From positions 78,199 through 142,198 of IMG/VR virus record IMGVR_UViG_3300023083_000001: a stretch of DNA of 64,000 bases; one strand, written 5' to 3'. The translations under genes and the position numbers were made by a program. This document shows, piece by piece, positions 41,279 to 51,356 of the stretch. This DNA is from a virus. Every line of letters begins with the position of its first letter. Within the stretch, counting starts at the first letter, position 1. Below the pieces are notes generated by a model. That model saw only the letters and a list, made by a program, of their open reading frames with translations, was not told the origin of the DNA and did no database searches.

Positions 41279-41899
41279 TCAGACGGTTCTGAGGACGTTC
41301 AACGCTACCCGCACAGGATCGAATGCGGTGAGGGGAAGATTGTCTTCGTCGATGTGTTTTGAAACATTGTTACGAGTGTAGTCAATCCCCAGGTTCATTG
41401 AAGAACGAACCAAGGGTTGACCATTGACAGCGTTGTACGTCGCGGTCAGCTCTACTGCGTCCAAACCGGCAAAACTACCCATCGTCTGTACGAAGGTCTT
41501 GGCTTGGTTGTCGATCAGGTCTTTCTCAGCTTGGGTGAGTTTGATTCCACCCGAAGCGTACCAGGTCAAGTAACTGCCAATTGCCCAATACTCAGCCACG
41601 ATAGGATCGAGCACAGAGCCGCGTGAGAGCGTATCGAACCAAACAGTACCGTCTGGTGCCTTAACTACCGTACCCGCCGCATACTGCGCGGCAGTGACTG
41701 GCTTGACCTTGTATTGCATGACCTGGTATTCCAACACACCCACGGCGGCTGAAGGACCTTGGCAAACAGTACGAACTGCATGGATGCGTCCGAACTTGTA
41801 TTCGCCCGTAGAACGTAACACGAACAGTCCACGATCCAAACCGGTGTACGGATTAGTGGACTGCACGTTGGTAGGGACTTCTGGTACTGGCTGTGTCAT
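41279..41899 (-). CDS. Unknown protein of fibre block
   Basis: Predicted 206 residues from ATG 41899 (MTQPVPEVPTNV) with CCGGAG upstream. A Pro-rich start leads to a beta-rich body: LFVLRSTGEYKFGRIHAVRT, APDGTVWFDTLSRGS, GGIKLTQAEKDLIDNQAKTF. It ends with DYTRNNVSKHIDEDNLPLTA. It lies between the second fibre cassette and the endolysin and could be a fibre-associated or chaperone-like protein; nothing specific is recognised. Confidence 0.64.
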   Translation of the reverse strand: MTQPVPEVPTNVQSTNPYTGLDRGLFVLRSTGEYKFGRIHAVRTVCQGPSAAVGVLEYQVMQYKVKPVTAAQYAAGTVVKAPDGTVWFDTLSRGSVLDPIVAEYWAIGSYLTWYASGGIKLTQAEKDLIDNQAKTFVQTMGSFAGLDAVELTATYNAVNGQPLVRSSMNLGIDYTRNNVSKHIDEDNLPLTAFDPVRVALNVLRTV

Positions 41900-41916
41900 C
41901 GTAGACTCCGGTATTA

Positions 41917-42651
41917 CTAGGGATTCCAAGCAGTCGTCAGTTTCACTGGTGCGGTGTAAGTCCCACCGGTAAGAGGGATAGCCGAACCAACAGGTTGACC
42001 GCTCAGGCGGAACGAGTCAACTCGTACCACACTTGAGATCAGTTTACTAACGATACCGGAGGCATTGGTAGTGCATCGTCCGATGAACATGACCGACACT
42101 GACTCAGGAGGAGAATCCGACCGAGCTTCGTAATTGATCAATCCGAACTGCGTCCGCACATAAACGTTGAACGTCTTGTTTGCAGGCGCAGTATCAAGGG
42201 TACGTAAGTCGATCGCTTGAGCTGGCAGATTATACACCGTACCAGACAACGCACATTGAATCGCAACGTTGCACGAAAGAATCCAACCGGACGCCGACCA
42301 AGCTGCATCAATCTGAGCATCGGTCAACTCATCCAACACACCGTAGTGCGAGATAGGTAGAACGGCGTTGGGTACTTTGTTATCCAACTTAGCCCTGACT
42401 TGCGTCTCAGTATAGGAACCATGAGTGTTCATGGTCTCTTGGTGCGGGTTGTCCTTACGTGCGATGTGGGCTGCTAGATCATCACGGGCTGGTTTGAGCA
42501 ACCCGGTCCAATCATAAGTGCCGATCAAACTTGCGTCATCAGACTCATCAGGTGGTGTCCGATGTTTCTTCAGAAGTCTGATGACCTCTGCGTGATACGC
42601 TGCAAAGGTTTTAGTCACCAACCTGTATTTAGCTGTAACAGGACCTGCCAT
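41917..42651 (-). CDS. Short tail-fibre paralog (cassette 2)
   Basis: Predicted 244 residues. The N-terminal module has the fibre-type N-P-H motif (HIARKDNPHQETMNTHGSY), then LPISHYGVLDELTDAQIDAA, and the C-terminal module LDTAPANKTFNVYVRTQFGL leads to GSAIPLTGGTYTAPVKL. These are the same N and C ends as the 981-residue protein at 43367, without its ~700-residue middle. Fourth gene of the second cassette. It may assemble with or compete with the long fibre; inference from modular overlap. Confidence 0.74.
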   Translation of the reverse strand: MAGPVTAKYRLVTKTFAAYHAEVIRLLKKHRTPPDESDDASLIGTYDWTGLLKPARDDLAAHIARKDNPHQETMNTHGSYTETQVRAKLDNKVPNAVLPISHYGVLDELTDAQIDAAWSASGWILSCNVAIQCALSGTVYNLPAQAIDLRTLDTAPANKTFNVYVRTQFGLINYEARSDSPPESVSVMFIGRCTTNASGIVSKLISSVVRVDSFRLSGQPVGSAIPLTGGTYTAPVKLTTAWNP

Positions 42652-42661
42652 GTTAATCTCC

Positions 42662-43363
42662 TTAGCCGATCCAGTTGGTGTTGATAGAACCTGGAGCAGC
42701 TTGCGAGCCAGTGGACATTGGAATGCCGCGCCCGCGCGGTGTGCTTGTCAATCGACCAGTCCCCAAGAATACGCCTGGAATCATCGTCACTGACCATACC
42801 CCACTTGCTACCGTGATAATGCCAGCCAGGAATTTAGTGGCGGTCTCACTGTCGTCAGCTTCAACGGTTAATGATACCACCCGCCCAGGTTGAGCGCCTG
42901 CAACGTTGAGTTTCAAATACAACGTTGCAGTGCCCGTCAAAGCCAACACCGCTCTAGGTACCACCAGATCCCGACCCCGGTAAATCATCGAGGACGCGTT
43001 GACCGTCAACGTCGTACCGCTAATCGCCCCGATGAACGAGGGGATTTTGCTGATGGTCAATGCATCCTTCTTGAAGTACGCCCCAGCTTGCTGCTCGTAC
43101 GCAGTGGCAGATATACCGCCAAGCTGCGCAAGAGTTTCTGTGTGGGGATTGTTACGGTTATCCTCGTGGGTCTTGACTTCACCCGCAATGATGGCGATGA
43201 GGTCGGCCAATGAATAGCCATTAATCTCCAGCGAGTTAAGAACGTGCGCCACGTTTTTGAACTGGAGTGCAAGCACTCGTTTTATCTCATCCACGTACTT
43301 GTCGAACTGGGTAGCAAGATTACTCTCCAGTTCTTCTTCGGTAGGACCTGTCGGATCAGCCAT
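42662..43363 (-). CDS. Short tail-fibre paralog (cassette 2)
   Basis: Predicted 233 residues. N module HEDNRNNPHTETLAQLGGIS; C module VPRAVLALTGTATLYLKLNV and GRGIPMSTGSQAAPGSI ending NTNWIG, the W-near-end terminus common to all fibre paralogs here. Third gene of the second cassette, 11 bp from the fourth. Coiled-coil-like start (EEELESNLATQFDKYVDEIK) suits trimeric fibres. Confidence 0.74.
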   Translation of the reverse strand: MADPTGPTEEELESNLATQFDKYVDEIKRVLALQFKNVAHVLNSLEINGYSLADLIAIIAGEVKTHEDNRNNPHTETLAQLGGISATAYEQQAGAYFKKDALTISKIPSFIGAISGTTLTVNASSMIYRGRDLVVPRAVLALTGTATLYLKLNVAGAQPGRVVSLTVEADDSETATKFLAGIITVASGVWSVTMIPGVFLGTGRLTSTPRGRGIPMSTGSQAAPGSINTNWIG

Positions 43364-43366
43364 AAC

Positions 43367-46312
43367 TTATTTCCAGTTGAGTTTACCAGACGTGTTTGGA
43401 GTACCCGAAGTCAGCGGGATGCCCGAGCCTTGTGAGTTACGTGCCAATACCGCGTCACCGATAGCTACTCGTTTCTCAGCAACAATCTGCTGGATACCTT
43501 CGGTAGTCGTGGTAACGTAGCCGATATACAACGAACTATCGGCAGTTGGAGCAACAGTACTACTCGCCACAACCTGATACGAAATCACATCACCACGTCG
43601 AACTAGCCAAATGTAGAAGGTTTTGTTCGCATCAGTCCCAGGTGTCAGATTGTAGGTCAGTGTGTCCACTTGGACATATAGACCGTTCATCATTGCAGGA
43701 GTGACGTCCGAGAAATAAATCGTCCAGGCACTCACGATTTTCTGTGAGACAATGACGATCGATTTTGCCGGATCAGCCAGTGCGGCGTAGAGGTCGGTGT
43801 TAGGATCCCCGGTGATCGGTTGGGTCGTGCAGGCTAACGTCCCGATCAACTTGGTCCCGGCATCGATCTGGTAACGCAGGAACTCAGAACACAAGACCAG
43901 GTACATGCCACGGTTCGGGAAGTTCAACCAACCTGCCGGCGCAGCGACGTAGTAGTTCCAGAGAGGACTTCCCACGAAGTTGAATTTACCGGTCGATGCC
44001 ACGTATGTCGCAGCTGCAATCACAGCTTCAGCATCACCAAAGATACTGTAAACCAGACTCGGTGATAACCCCAACGCAAACCCACCCGCCACTCGACGAA
44101 TGGCGCTTTGACCCACTTGGATCGTACCGATAATGGCAAGACCATTATTCCCAGCGGTAGGTATGGCAACAGCGCCGAACGATCCAGAAACGATCGAAGC
44201 GGCCGTCACGTTTTGTCGAGATCCACTGATGTTGAGCGCGTAGAGGGCCAACCATGCTGACCGGTCGTTGCGGATGAAAGATACAGTCGCAAATGCAGGC
44301 ATGTCACTATACAGCTGCGGCACGCTTACTTCGATTTCAAGATTGGACAGCGAGGCGTAAAGTGCATAACCCTTACTAGCCAGGTCGTTAACAATCTGCG
44401 TGCGCAAGGTATTGATCAGCGCCGCAGGGAAAGTCACAGTACCAGTCGGGGTGATGTTCGCATCGATTTTCTGACTGCGAGTAGTCGGTAAGGCCGATGC
44501 GAACCGCGCGAGGCTAGACCAACCGCCCGATGCCGGATCACCTTCGTTCAATCCCGCGTAGATTAAATCGTTGTTCTGCCCCAGGTCCATGAAGAATTTG
44601 CGGTCTACCGTTGGGTTGAAACCTTTGAACCCGAATGCCCCACTGATGGAGTCATATTGGTAAGTCCCGTTACCTTCCAATGCCGCCCGTACTGCGAACC
44701 CACTGAACTCACCCAGACGGGTGTTATCGTTCTTCACCGTAACGACGTTATCGCCGATGTTACCTGCGCAGGAGAACGACTGAGACAACGCACTACCGAA
44801 TCGACCAGCGAAACCATTACGCAACACCTCGGCAGGACGCACATCACCATTCATGACTGAACGATAATTGGTGTTGGCTGGATACTTGTACCGTGTCAGG
44901 AATCGTTGGGTGTAATAAGTGGTTGTGTCAAACGTCCACATCTGGTTGAACTTGGTGCTGTATAGCGCGATGTTAGCTTGCCCACCAATCGATCCGTACC
45001 AATTCTTGTAGTAGCCACTGTTCCCGAGGTTCTGACCATCAGTGTCTAAATGCAAGGCCTGGCCACGAGACCAGTAGAAATCAACACTGTCGTACCGCAC
45101 CGCCACTTTAGAGTTGTGGTAGATCGCGACGTCGATTACTTTGGAATCGGTGATCTCAAAGTTGAAGGCTGCGTAAAAACCAATTTGCTGAGACGCCTTG
45201 TCTGTCGGGTCGAGCGTTAACCAGGGCAAAAACGTGACGTATACGTTACCAGCGTCGTTGACGTGTACTGTCAGCGCTCCGGTACCGTTTGACAGACCTT
45301 GGACAACTTCAAACGCATTACCGCTGCGGTTAAGCATATCCCGGACGTTGTCGAACAGTTGAATGTCGTCACGAGCTACGACGCCGGCAGAGCCGCGGTT
45401 GATCGACCAGCCAACAACCCGCTCGGGGGCCACATACACACCCGAGATAAAGTTAGCCAATGGAACACGATAAACACGAAACGCCAATGCAGGTGCTGCA
45501 ACAGTGAGCGTATTGATCAGGATGTAGACGTACCCATTCTTGATGTAAGCCGTGGGAACGTTAGCCGTGGCGGTGCCTTCAATGAAGGTGTTGAAAATGC
45601 CGTTCTCTGGGATGATGATCCCAGTGTGTTTGGTCTGATCGAAGGTGTTGTTCGTCAGCGACATGAAGTAGCCGTTGAACTTACCGTCCGACTTGTTTAC
45701 CAACCGCCCAATGATAATTTGCTGGGTGGCGTTGAGAATGCAGAAACCTTGTCGATCCGAGGGGAAAAACGCAGGTTGGTACTTGGTGTTCGTGGTTACA
45801 ATGTGGCTGGTAAAGTCTAGTTGGTTACCCGCATCGCGCATGTAAGAATAGTACAAACCTGCACTGTCGCCGTCGGTACCCGAACGCAACATCACCAACG
45901 TACCGTTGTCTTCCAACATCACCGCAACGTTACCGTAAGGAGACGCCGAGCTACCTGATTCAAACGAACCAGTGATGCCAGGCGGCAGATACTCACGGTC
46001 ACCGTAGAACGAAAACGGCACGCCGCTGTTGTTATCCAGCAGTTGATCCAGTCTGCTGTCGAACTCAGGACCTGTATAGGTCCCGATAGAAGCCAGGCTC
46101 GCTTGGTGGATGTTCTGCGCTAACTTCGACGTGTGTTTAGTGACTTCGCCACGCAGGATAGCGATGACTTGAGCTGGAGTTTGACCTTCTAGCTTATCGG
46201 ACACGTCGGCATGTTCGGCATTACCACCTGTCTTCGACAAGGCCTTTTCAAACTCGACCTTGAAGTCAGTCATTTTCTGCTTAATGTTAGCAATGGTACT
46301 TGATACCGACAT
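43367..46312 (-). CDS. Long tail-fibre-like protein (cassette 2)
   Basis: Predicted 981 residues, GGGAG ribosome site. An N-terminal helix (SSTIANIKQKMTDFKVEFEK) and H-x-x-x-x-I-H fibre motif precede FYGDREYLPPGITGSFESGS, then a ~700-residue beta-rich body with repeats of short strands (LEDNGTLVMLRSGTDGDSAG) and a C module AVLARNSQGSGIPLTSGTPN. It aligns throughout with the 959-residue protein at 48458 (EYLPPGITGSFES versus GYLPPGVSGSFES), so the two are duplicates. Likely binds host surface; no catalytic motif found. Confidence 0.76.
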   Translation of the reverse strand: MSVSSTIANIKQKMTDFKVEFEKALSKTGGNAEHADVSDKLEGQTPAQVIAILRGEVTKHTSKLAQNIHQASLASIGTYTGPEFDSRLDQLLDNNSGVPFSFYGDREYLPPGITGSFESGSSASPYGNVAVMLEDNGTLVMLRSGTDGDSAGLYYSYMRDAGNQLDFTSHIVTTNTKYQPAFFPSDRQGFCILNATQQIIIGRLVNKSDGKFNGYFMSLTNNTFDQTKHTGIIIPENGIFNTFIEGTATANVPTAYIKNGYVYILINTLTVAAPALAFRVYRVPLANFISGVYVAPERVVGWSINRGSAGVVARDDIQLFDNVRDMLNRSGNAFEVVQGLSNGTGALTVHVNDAGNVYVTFLPWLTLDPTDKASQQIGFYAAFNFEITDSKVIDVAIYHNSKVAVRYDSVDFYWSRGQALHLDTDGQNLGNSGYYKNWYGSIGGQANIALYSTKFNQMWTFDTTTYYTQRFLTRYKYPANTNYRSVMNGDVRPAEVLRNGFAGRFGSALSQSFSCAGNIGDNVVTVKNDNTRLGEFSGFAVRAALEGNGTYQYDSISGAFGFKGFNPTVDRKFFMDLGQNNDLIYAGLNEGDPASGGWSSLARFASALPTTRSQKIDANITPTGTVTFPAALINTLRTQIVNDLASKGYALYASLSNLEIEVSVPQLYSDMPAFATVSFIRNDRSAWLALYALNISGSRQNVTAASIVSGSFGAVAIPTAGNNGLAIIGTIQVGQSAIRRVAGGFALGLSPSLVYSIFGDAEAVIAAATYVASTGKFNFVGSPLWNYYVAAPAGWLNFPNRGMYLVLCSEFLRYQIDAGTKLIGTLACTTQPITGDPNTDLYAALADPAKSIVIVSQKIVSAWTIYFSDVTPAMMNGLYVQVDTLTYNLTPGTDANKTFYIWLVRRGDVISYQVVASSTVAPTADSSLYIGYVTTTTEGIQQIVAEKRVAIGDAVLARNSQGSGIPLTSGTPNTSGKLNWK

Positions 46313-46335
46313 TGCTCAAACTCCCGCTAAATCAA

Positions 46336-46980
46336 TTATTGAATTGCTGCCAGTTCTACTGCACCTGCTGCGAAACAATCGGCCAGGGATGTGCAGAACG
46401 AATCCATGGCAACAAAGCGCTTGTTGATCTGTTCCAACAGTAACGCTCTGGAAGCGGCGTCACCTTCACGGATAGCCGCGGCTACGTCGGCGTTGGATTC
46501 GACAACATACTTCATACCGTACAGATCGTAAGCATCATGCAAGTGAGGCGATGGAACGAACTGGGAAGGAACCCCAATCAGATCACCCCAAGCGACTGGA
46601 CGTTCGTCATTCTGCAAAGCTTCAAGCGCTTGGATGATGGCGTACTTGGAATACGAGAACTCACCACCGACCATCTGCGCACTGAAGAGCAGCGTTGTGC
46701 TGACGTCCAGGTTGCTGACTTGCACAGCGGTGTAAACAGCTTGACCTGTACGATCAGCCGCTTCCTTGTAATAGTGAACCAGTTTGTAGTCATCGATCGG
46801 TTTGAGAGTCTTACCGCTGACAACATCAACCAGTACAACACTACCACCAAAGAACGGACCGTAGTTGGCGCAGAAGATTCGGCCCTTACGAGTTCCGATC
46901 GTGTGTGCTTCGTTAATGACCTTGTTAGCCGCGCTGGTACCCAACAGGTCCAGCGGATACTTGAAAATTGTGTCTGCCAT
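46336..46980 (-). CDS. Fibre-cassette lead protein (cassette 2)
   Basis: Predicted 214 residues, starting MADTIFKYPLDLLGTSAANK. It has PSPHLHDAYDLYGMKYVVES followed by NADVAAAIRE; the 51357 protein has the equivalents YPLDLTGAAATNKVVGE, PPLPHGHPATDVTGMNEVV and YDVAAAIRE. P-H-x-H-D motifs of this sort occur in phage baseplate and fibre-connector proteins. First gene of the second cassette; probably attaches a fibre to the tail. Function inferred from context. Confidence 0.72.
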   Translation of the reverse strand: MADTIFKYPLDLLGTSAANKVINEAHTIGTRKGRIFCANYGPFFGGSVVLVDVVSGKTLKPIDDYKLVHYYKEAADRTGQAVYTAVQVSNLDVSTTLLFSAQMVGGEFSYSKYAIIQALEALQNDERPVAWGDLIGVPSQFVPSPHLHDAYDLYGMKYVVESNADVAAAIREGDAASRALLLEQINKRFVAMDSFCTSLADCFAAGAVELAAIQ

Positions 46981-47019
46981 TACAGATATCCCAAATTGGT
47001 GAACTTGGCGTTCAGAAGA

Positions 47020-47736
47020 TTACGACACCCAGCCCGAAGGGAGTGTGTTAGCTGATGTCGGGTTGTTACCCACAGCCGGAATAGCTGAGCCTTTGGGAGT
47101 CACCGAAATTCGGTAGTTATCCAGACGGCTAACCTTGCTGATATTCACAGCAGTAATAGCGCTAGCGCCCGTGACGACAGTACCCAAGAACATCCGTGAA
47201 CTGGTCTCAACCAATTCAGTGGCCGAAACCAGATACGTGGCAACTGTACCGTTCCACTTCAAGTAGACGAAGAACGTCTTGTTGGAAGCAGGGGAGGAGA
47301 TAGTTGCCAGATCAATATCAATGATCGGGGCCGTACGCACATACCCCGCCATGGCCACGGGAATCACACCCGTGAACTTGAGGACGAACGCCGCAGATGA
47401 GATCGGCAATGCAGCTGTAGTGAAATCCCCGTATCGATAGAACGGCAATACACCTTCAGGGATACGTCGAACCAACGCGTCCACAACAGCCTCGCGTTCT
47501 ATGCTGCCAACATCAGCAGCAGTCGTCCCATGCGCGTTTACCTGGGCAATGTGAGCTGTTGTGGTATCGGTAGCAGCCTTAACCAAAGTCGTGGCTGTAA
47601 CGGTGCCTATCAAGGATGCGTTCGCAGACGCTAGGGCTGTCGCAGGCTTCTTCTGCACAGCAGCGAGGAGTGTGGTCCTCAATCGGTTGAACTTACTTTC
47701 CATCTGCGCGATGAGTTGATCAAACGCTGCACTCAT
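47020..47736 (-). CDS. Short tail-fibre paralog (cassette 1)
   Basis: Predicted 238 residues, CAGGAG ribosome site. N module AHIAQVNAHGTTAADVGSIE, then EGVLPFYRYGDFTTAALPIS; C module ISSPASNKTFFVYLKWNGTV, SRLDNYRISVTPKGSAIPAV. NKTFxVY and LDNYRxSxTxxGSxIP are shared with 47752 and with the end of the 959-residue fibre. Fourth gene of the first cassette. Confidence 0.75.
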   Translation of the reverse strand: MSAAFDQLIAQMESKFNRLRTTLLAAVQKKPATALASANASLIGTVTATTLVKAATDTTTAHIAQVNAHGTTAADVGSIEREAVVDALVRRIPEGVLPFYRYGDFTTAALPISSAAFVLKFTGVIPVAMAGYVRTAPIIDIDLATISSPASNKTFFVYLKWNGTVATYLVSATELVETSSRMFLGTVVTGASAITAVNISKVSRLDNYRISVTPKGSAIPAVGNNPTSANTLPSGWVS

Positions 47737-47751
47737 GTGAAATACTCCTGA

Positions 47752-48453
47752 TCAACTTTTCCAGCTGGCGTCTAATGCCGCCGGTGCTGTAGGTAGACCA
47801 GTGGTGACTGGAATGGAACTACCGCGCCCAGTTGCGGACAGTCGATAATTGTCGAGTTTGGTTACTTTCTCAAGCAGTACCGATGAGATCGCACTGATTG
47901 ACGTCACCACCTGACCGATATAGATCTGAGTAGCGGATTCCACCAAGTACGTTTCACTGAACAGATAGCTGGCCACGTTATTGCTGACCACCGCGTACGC
48001 GTACAGTCGCTTACTGGCGTTCAACACAATCGACTGCGCGGGCAGTAAGTAATAACTTCCCCAACACAGAAACGGAATGGCCTGAGTAAATGTCAATGTC
48101 AAGCCGCTGCTCGTCACTGGCAAAGCCGCAGCATCCAGTGTCCCGTATTGCGTCACTGGCAAACCACCCTGGAGAGCCTTAGGCGCTAAAAGCGCATTGA
48201 CTTCAGCAGGGGTGGGTGCGTTGAGCAGTACTGGTGTTAACTTGTGTGGGTTGTTGACAGCATTGTTGTGGGGTGTCATCGGAGCATCAGCGTCCGTCTT
48301 CATCTGAGCCGGTGTACGGTTGTTCAAAGCTGTACTGTTATCCGACGTCCCCACCCGAGGGGCAGGGCGTGTCAAGATGCGAGTGATCTGATTGGTGAAG
48401 GATTTAATCTCCACCTTCAGATTCTCCAGCCTCACTTGGAGGTCTGTCGCCAT
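47752..48453 (-). CDS. Short tail-fibre paralog (cassette 1)
   Basis: Predicted 233 residues, GGAGTT ribosome site. N module NAVNNPHKLTPVLLNAPTPA, GGLPVTQYGTLDAAALPVTS; C module LYAYAVVSNNVASYLFSETY, LDNYRLSATGRGSSIPVTTG, ending DASWKS. N-terminal helix LQVRLENLKVEIKSFTNQIT. Third gene of the first cassette, 5 bp after the long fibre gene. Confidence 0.75.
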   Translation of the reverse strand: MATDLQVRLENLKVEIKSFTNQITRILTRPAPRVGTSDNSTALNNRTPAQMKTDADAPMTPHNNAVNNPHKLTPVLLNAPTPAEVNALLAPKALQGGLPVTQYGTLDAAALPVTSSGLTLTFTQAIPFLCWGSYYLLPAQSIVLNASKRLYAYAVVSNNVASYLFSETYLVESATQIYIGQVVTSISAISSVLLEKVTKLDNYRLSATGRGSSIPVTTGLPTAPAALDASWKS

Positions 48454-48457
48454 TACA

Positions 48458-51337
48458 TCAACTCCATTCTAGAGGTTTGGCGGAACTCGGATTACCTACC
48501 GATACTGGAATAGCTGAGCCTACAGATGTTGCACTGAGGCGAGCGTTACCGAGGCGAGTTACCTTTTCCACATTAATCGACGTGATCCCTTGACTGTCTG
48601 TTGTCAGTTGACCGAGATACATGTTGATGTTGGACTCAGCGGACGCAGCCAACTCGACTTTGTACGACGCAACGTTACCAACCAGGCGGGCGTAGATGTA
48701 GAACGTTTTGTTAGCAGGATCCGATGTAACCGTTTTAAGGTCCACACTGGTTACCGGCATTGCAAAATACTTCCCGTTCAACACTAACGGAGTCTCTTCG
48801 GAGAAATAAACCGAATAACCTTCCGGCACATCCTGCGCTGCCAATACAGTCCATGCCGATTGAGGAGCCACCGTCGCTCCAGTCAACGCATCAAACTCGC
48901 TGTCGGTAGTAGCCAACCGTTGATGGATTAGCTTAGCCGCATCATCGCCGTATCCAGCCGCCCCATATGTCGCGTAACACACACCAAACCCAAGTTGCGG
49001 GTGTGCGAAGAAGTTACGTGACTGACCGTAGTTGTTAAAACCACGATATTTATAAGCTGCATCCGTCACGAAATTACCGGTTGCTTTCTCTACCCGGAAC
49101 ATGAATGACATCAGCGCATTCGTACCAGTGCCATTTGCGTTAGCGCATGACGTAATCCCGACCAACCAGGATGTTGCCGTTGCGTAGATCGCAACGTTAC
49201 CACCCAGACGTAGATTAGCAGCCTGAGGACCTACAGTAAGGCCAATCCCGATAGTGGTGTTGAGCATTGGACCAATGCCGTTGGCCAACGTTACCGCCGA
49301 TATGTTGCCACTTGCATCGTAGGTGACGTTTACTTTAGCAATCGAGAAATAAATGTTCCGGTCAGTACTGCAAAATGCATACACCACAAACGGAGGACAA
49401 CCATTCCTCGGAATAATCAACTCGATGTATTGGTTAAGCGAAGTCTTATTAAGTGCCGCCTCAGCCGCCGCCTGGTACGCGGAGCAGATCGATTGCATCA
49501 CCGTTTCAGTTACGGTGACTGTTCCTGTTTGCGTCAGATCAAAGTTCAAACGCTCTGCGCCTGACAGCTTGATGCTTCTGCTGACAAACCGTAGACCAGT
49601 CAATGAAACATTCGATCCATCAACTTCATTCACCGTACCTGTGAATGGAACTTCGGAGATACCATCGTCCATCAGATATCTACGGAATGTTGAAGGACGG
49701 TAACCGACCAGATCTGACAGGTAGATTGATTTGTAAGTGTAGTTGGGACTACCTTCCAACAGGGTCTGTGCGAAGGCTTTTCTGAACGACGCGTCACCCT
49801 GACCATCACTCATTAGAATCAGTTTGTTAGGACCCAGTAACATAGGCGTAACCAAGTTACTACCCAATGCTGACCCAAACTGAGGATTCTGCACAACACT
49901 ACGCACCATCGTCGTACGGGCAGACGTGGCTTTCAACGCATCGAACTTGTTGGTCCAGCCTGTAACTTTACCGTGCTCGGTTATAACCGTGTCGATGGTG
50001 TTTCTGATCATGATGCGGAACACGTTACCACTTTCATCGAAGACGTAGTTGGAACGTTGTTGACTTGCCGACATCAGTGCGTCTAAAGAACTTGCTGCGA
50101 ACACAGGACCTGCGTACATGGTCGAAGTATCCACCACCGTACTTTGGGTGTCGTAACCAGAATCCAATGTAGCTGTTTTGGTCACAGGGTCGTAAGTCCA
50201 GCTCACCGCCCAGGTCGCAACAATTGCGTTATTCGCACTGGCGTAACGACAAGTGGCCCACATTTTGGTGCGGATAAGCCCTGCGGCGTTGGCAGCGGAG
50301 ACCAGAGTAGGGGGTTGGTAATAGAACAGGTTCAAAGATGTAAACGAACCTGACCACAACACCATGGGATTCAACGCAGCATTGTTACTTGAGCCGATAT
50401 CACACAGGTGGATAGCGTCTTTGGTGTATGTGATTCCATTAAAGCCTTTGGTTGTAATCCCTGTGACTTTAGTTAGGGTAACATTCCCGCCGTTCAAACC
50501 AGCCAGCGTTGCTACTGGCACGGTATAAACGTTGAACTCAATTGCAGTGTTGCCTGCGGCGGTGTAGGTCACGCCGAAGAAATAAACGGTATCCCCAATG
50601 ACGAAGGCCTCGCCAATGCCGTTACCCAACGCTGCGTACTGTGCGGCAGTCAAAATACCACCAGTGTGGTAACGGTCGTCGTATGTTCCGTTGGTGAGCG
50701 ACATGAAGAAGTCGCCTGCCACACCGTTAGCATTTTGCAGACGACCTATCAACACGGTTGATGAGGTGGCGATGATGTCAGACGCAGTGTACCCTGCGGG
50801 GAAATATGACGGTTGGTATCGACGGTTGGTTTTGATACTTTGACGGTCGGAATACAACGCCGCATCACGCATGTAAGCGTAATAGACACCTTTAGTCGAA
50901 CCATTCGTACCGTTACGCAGATACACCAACGTACCGTCGTCTTCTACAAACCCGCCACTTGCCCGATAGGCCACGGCAGTAGTCCCTGATTCAAACGAAC
51001 CCGAGACCCCAGGTGGTAGGTAACCGGAGCTGCCATACCGCGAGACAGGAACGACGCCTTCAGGCAGCAGCGTGTTCAACGAGGCATTGAATGCAGTGAG
51101 GCTTTGAACACCAATCTGAGCTGCGGTCTCACCATGAGCTGCGCCCGTCTTAGCGACGTGAGTGTCGGTGACGGCGCGGACGCTGGCTGTCAGTTGACTC
51201 AAATTCAGATTACCCACTTTCAAGGCAACATCTGCCAAGGTCGAGGTCTTGCGCTTACTCTTGCAAACTTGAGTCGTCAGCGTGAACAATCTTGAGATTG
51301 CTGCTTTCTGCTCAGCAATACGTTCAGATAAACTCAT
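48458..51337 (-). CDS. Long tail-fibre-like protein (cassette 1)
   Basis: Predicted 959 residues. N-terminal helix SLSERIAEQKAAISRLF, fibre motif HVAKTGAAHGETAAQIG, then VSRYGSSGYLPPGVSGSFES at the start of a ~700-residue beta-rich body (VEDDGTLVYLRNGTNGSTKG, YYAYMRDA). C module: NKTFYIYARLVGNVASYKVE, LGNARLSATSVGSAIPVSVG. Its end modules reappear alone in 47752 and 47020. Probable receptor-binding fibre; body fold (perhaps a beta-propeller) not determinable here. Confidence 0.76.
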   Translation of the reverse strand: MSLSERIAEQKAAISRLFTLTTQVCKSKRKTSTLADVALKVGNLNLSQLTASVRAVTDTHVAKTGAAHGETAAQIGVQSLTAFNASLNTLLPEGVVPVSRYGSSGYLPPGVSGSFESGTTAVAYRASGGFVEDDGTLVYLRNGTNGSTKGVYYAYMRDAALYSDRQSIKTNRRYQPSYFPAGYTASDIIATSSTVLIGRLQNANGVAGDFFMSLTNGTYDDRYHTGGILTAAQYAALGNGIGEAFVIGDTVYFFGVTYTAAGNTAIEFNVYTVPVATLAGLNGGNVTLTKVTGITTKGFNGITYTKDAIHLCDIGSSNNAALNPMVLWSGSFTSLNLFYYQPPTLVSAANAAGLIRTKMWATCRYASANNAIVATWAVSWTYDPVTKTATLDSGYDTQSTVVDTSTMYAGPVFAASSLDALMSASQQRSNYVFDESGNVFRIMIRNTIDTVITEHGKVTGWTNKFDALKATSARTTMVRSVVQNPQFGSALGSNLVTPMLLGPNKLILMSDGQGDASFRKAFAQTLLEGSPNYTYKSIYLSDLVGYRPSTFRRYLMDDGISEVPFTGTVNEVDGSNVSLTGLRFVSRSIKLSGAERLNFDLTQTGTVTVTETVMQSICSAYQAAAEAALNKTSLNQYIELIIPRNGCPPFVVYAFCSTDRNIYFSIAKVNVTYDASGNISAVTLANGIGPMLNTTIGIGLTVGPQAANLRLGGNVAIYATATSWLVGITSCANANGTGTNALMSFMFRVEKATGNFVTDAAYKYRGFNNYGQSRNFFAHPQLGFGVCYATYGAAGYGDDAAKLIHQRLATTDSEFDALTGATVAPQSAWTVLAAQDVPEGYSVYFSEETPLVLNGKYFAMPVTSVDLKTVTSDPANKTFYIYARLVGNVASYKVELAASAESNINMYLGQLTTDSQGITSINVEKVTRLGNARLSATSVGSAIPVSVGNPSSAKPLEWS

Positions 51338-51356
51338 GGTTGAGATCCTTAGAAAC

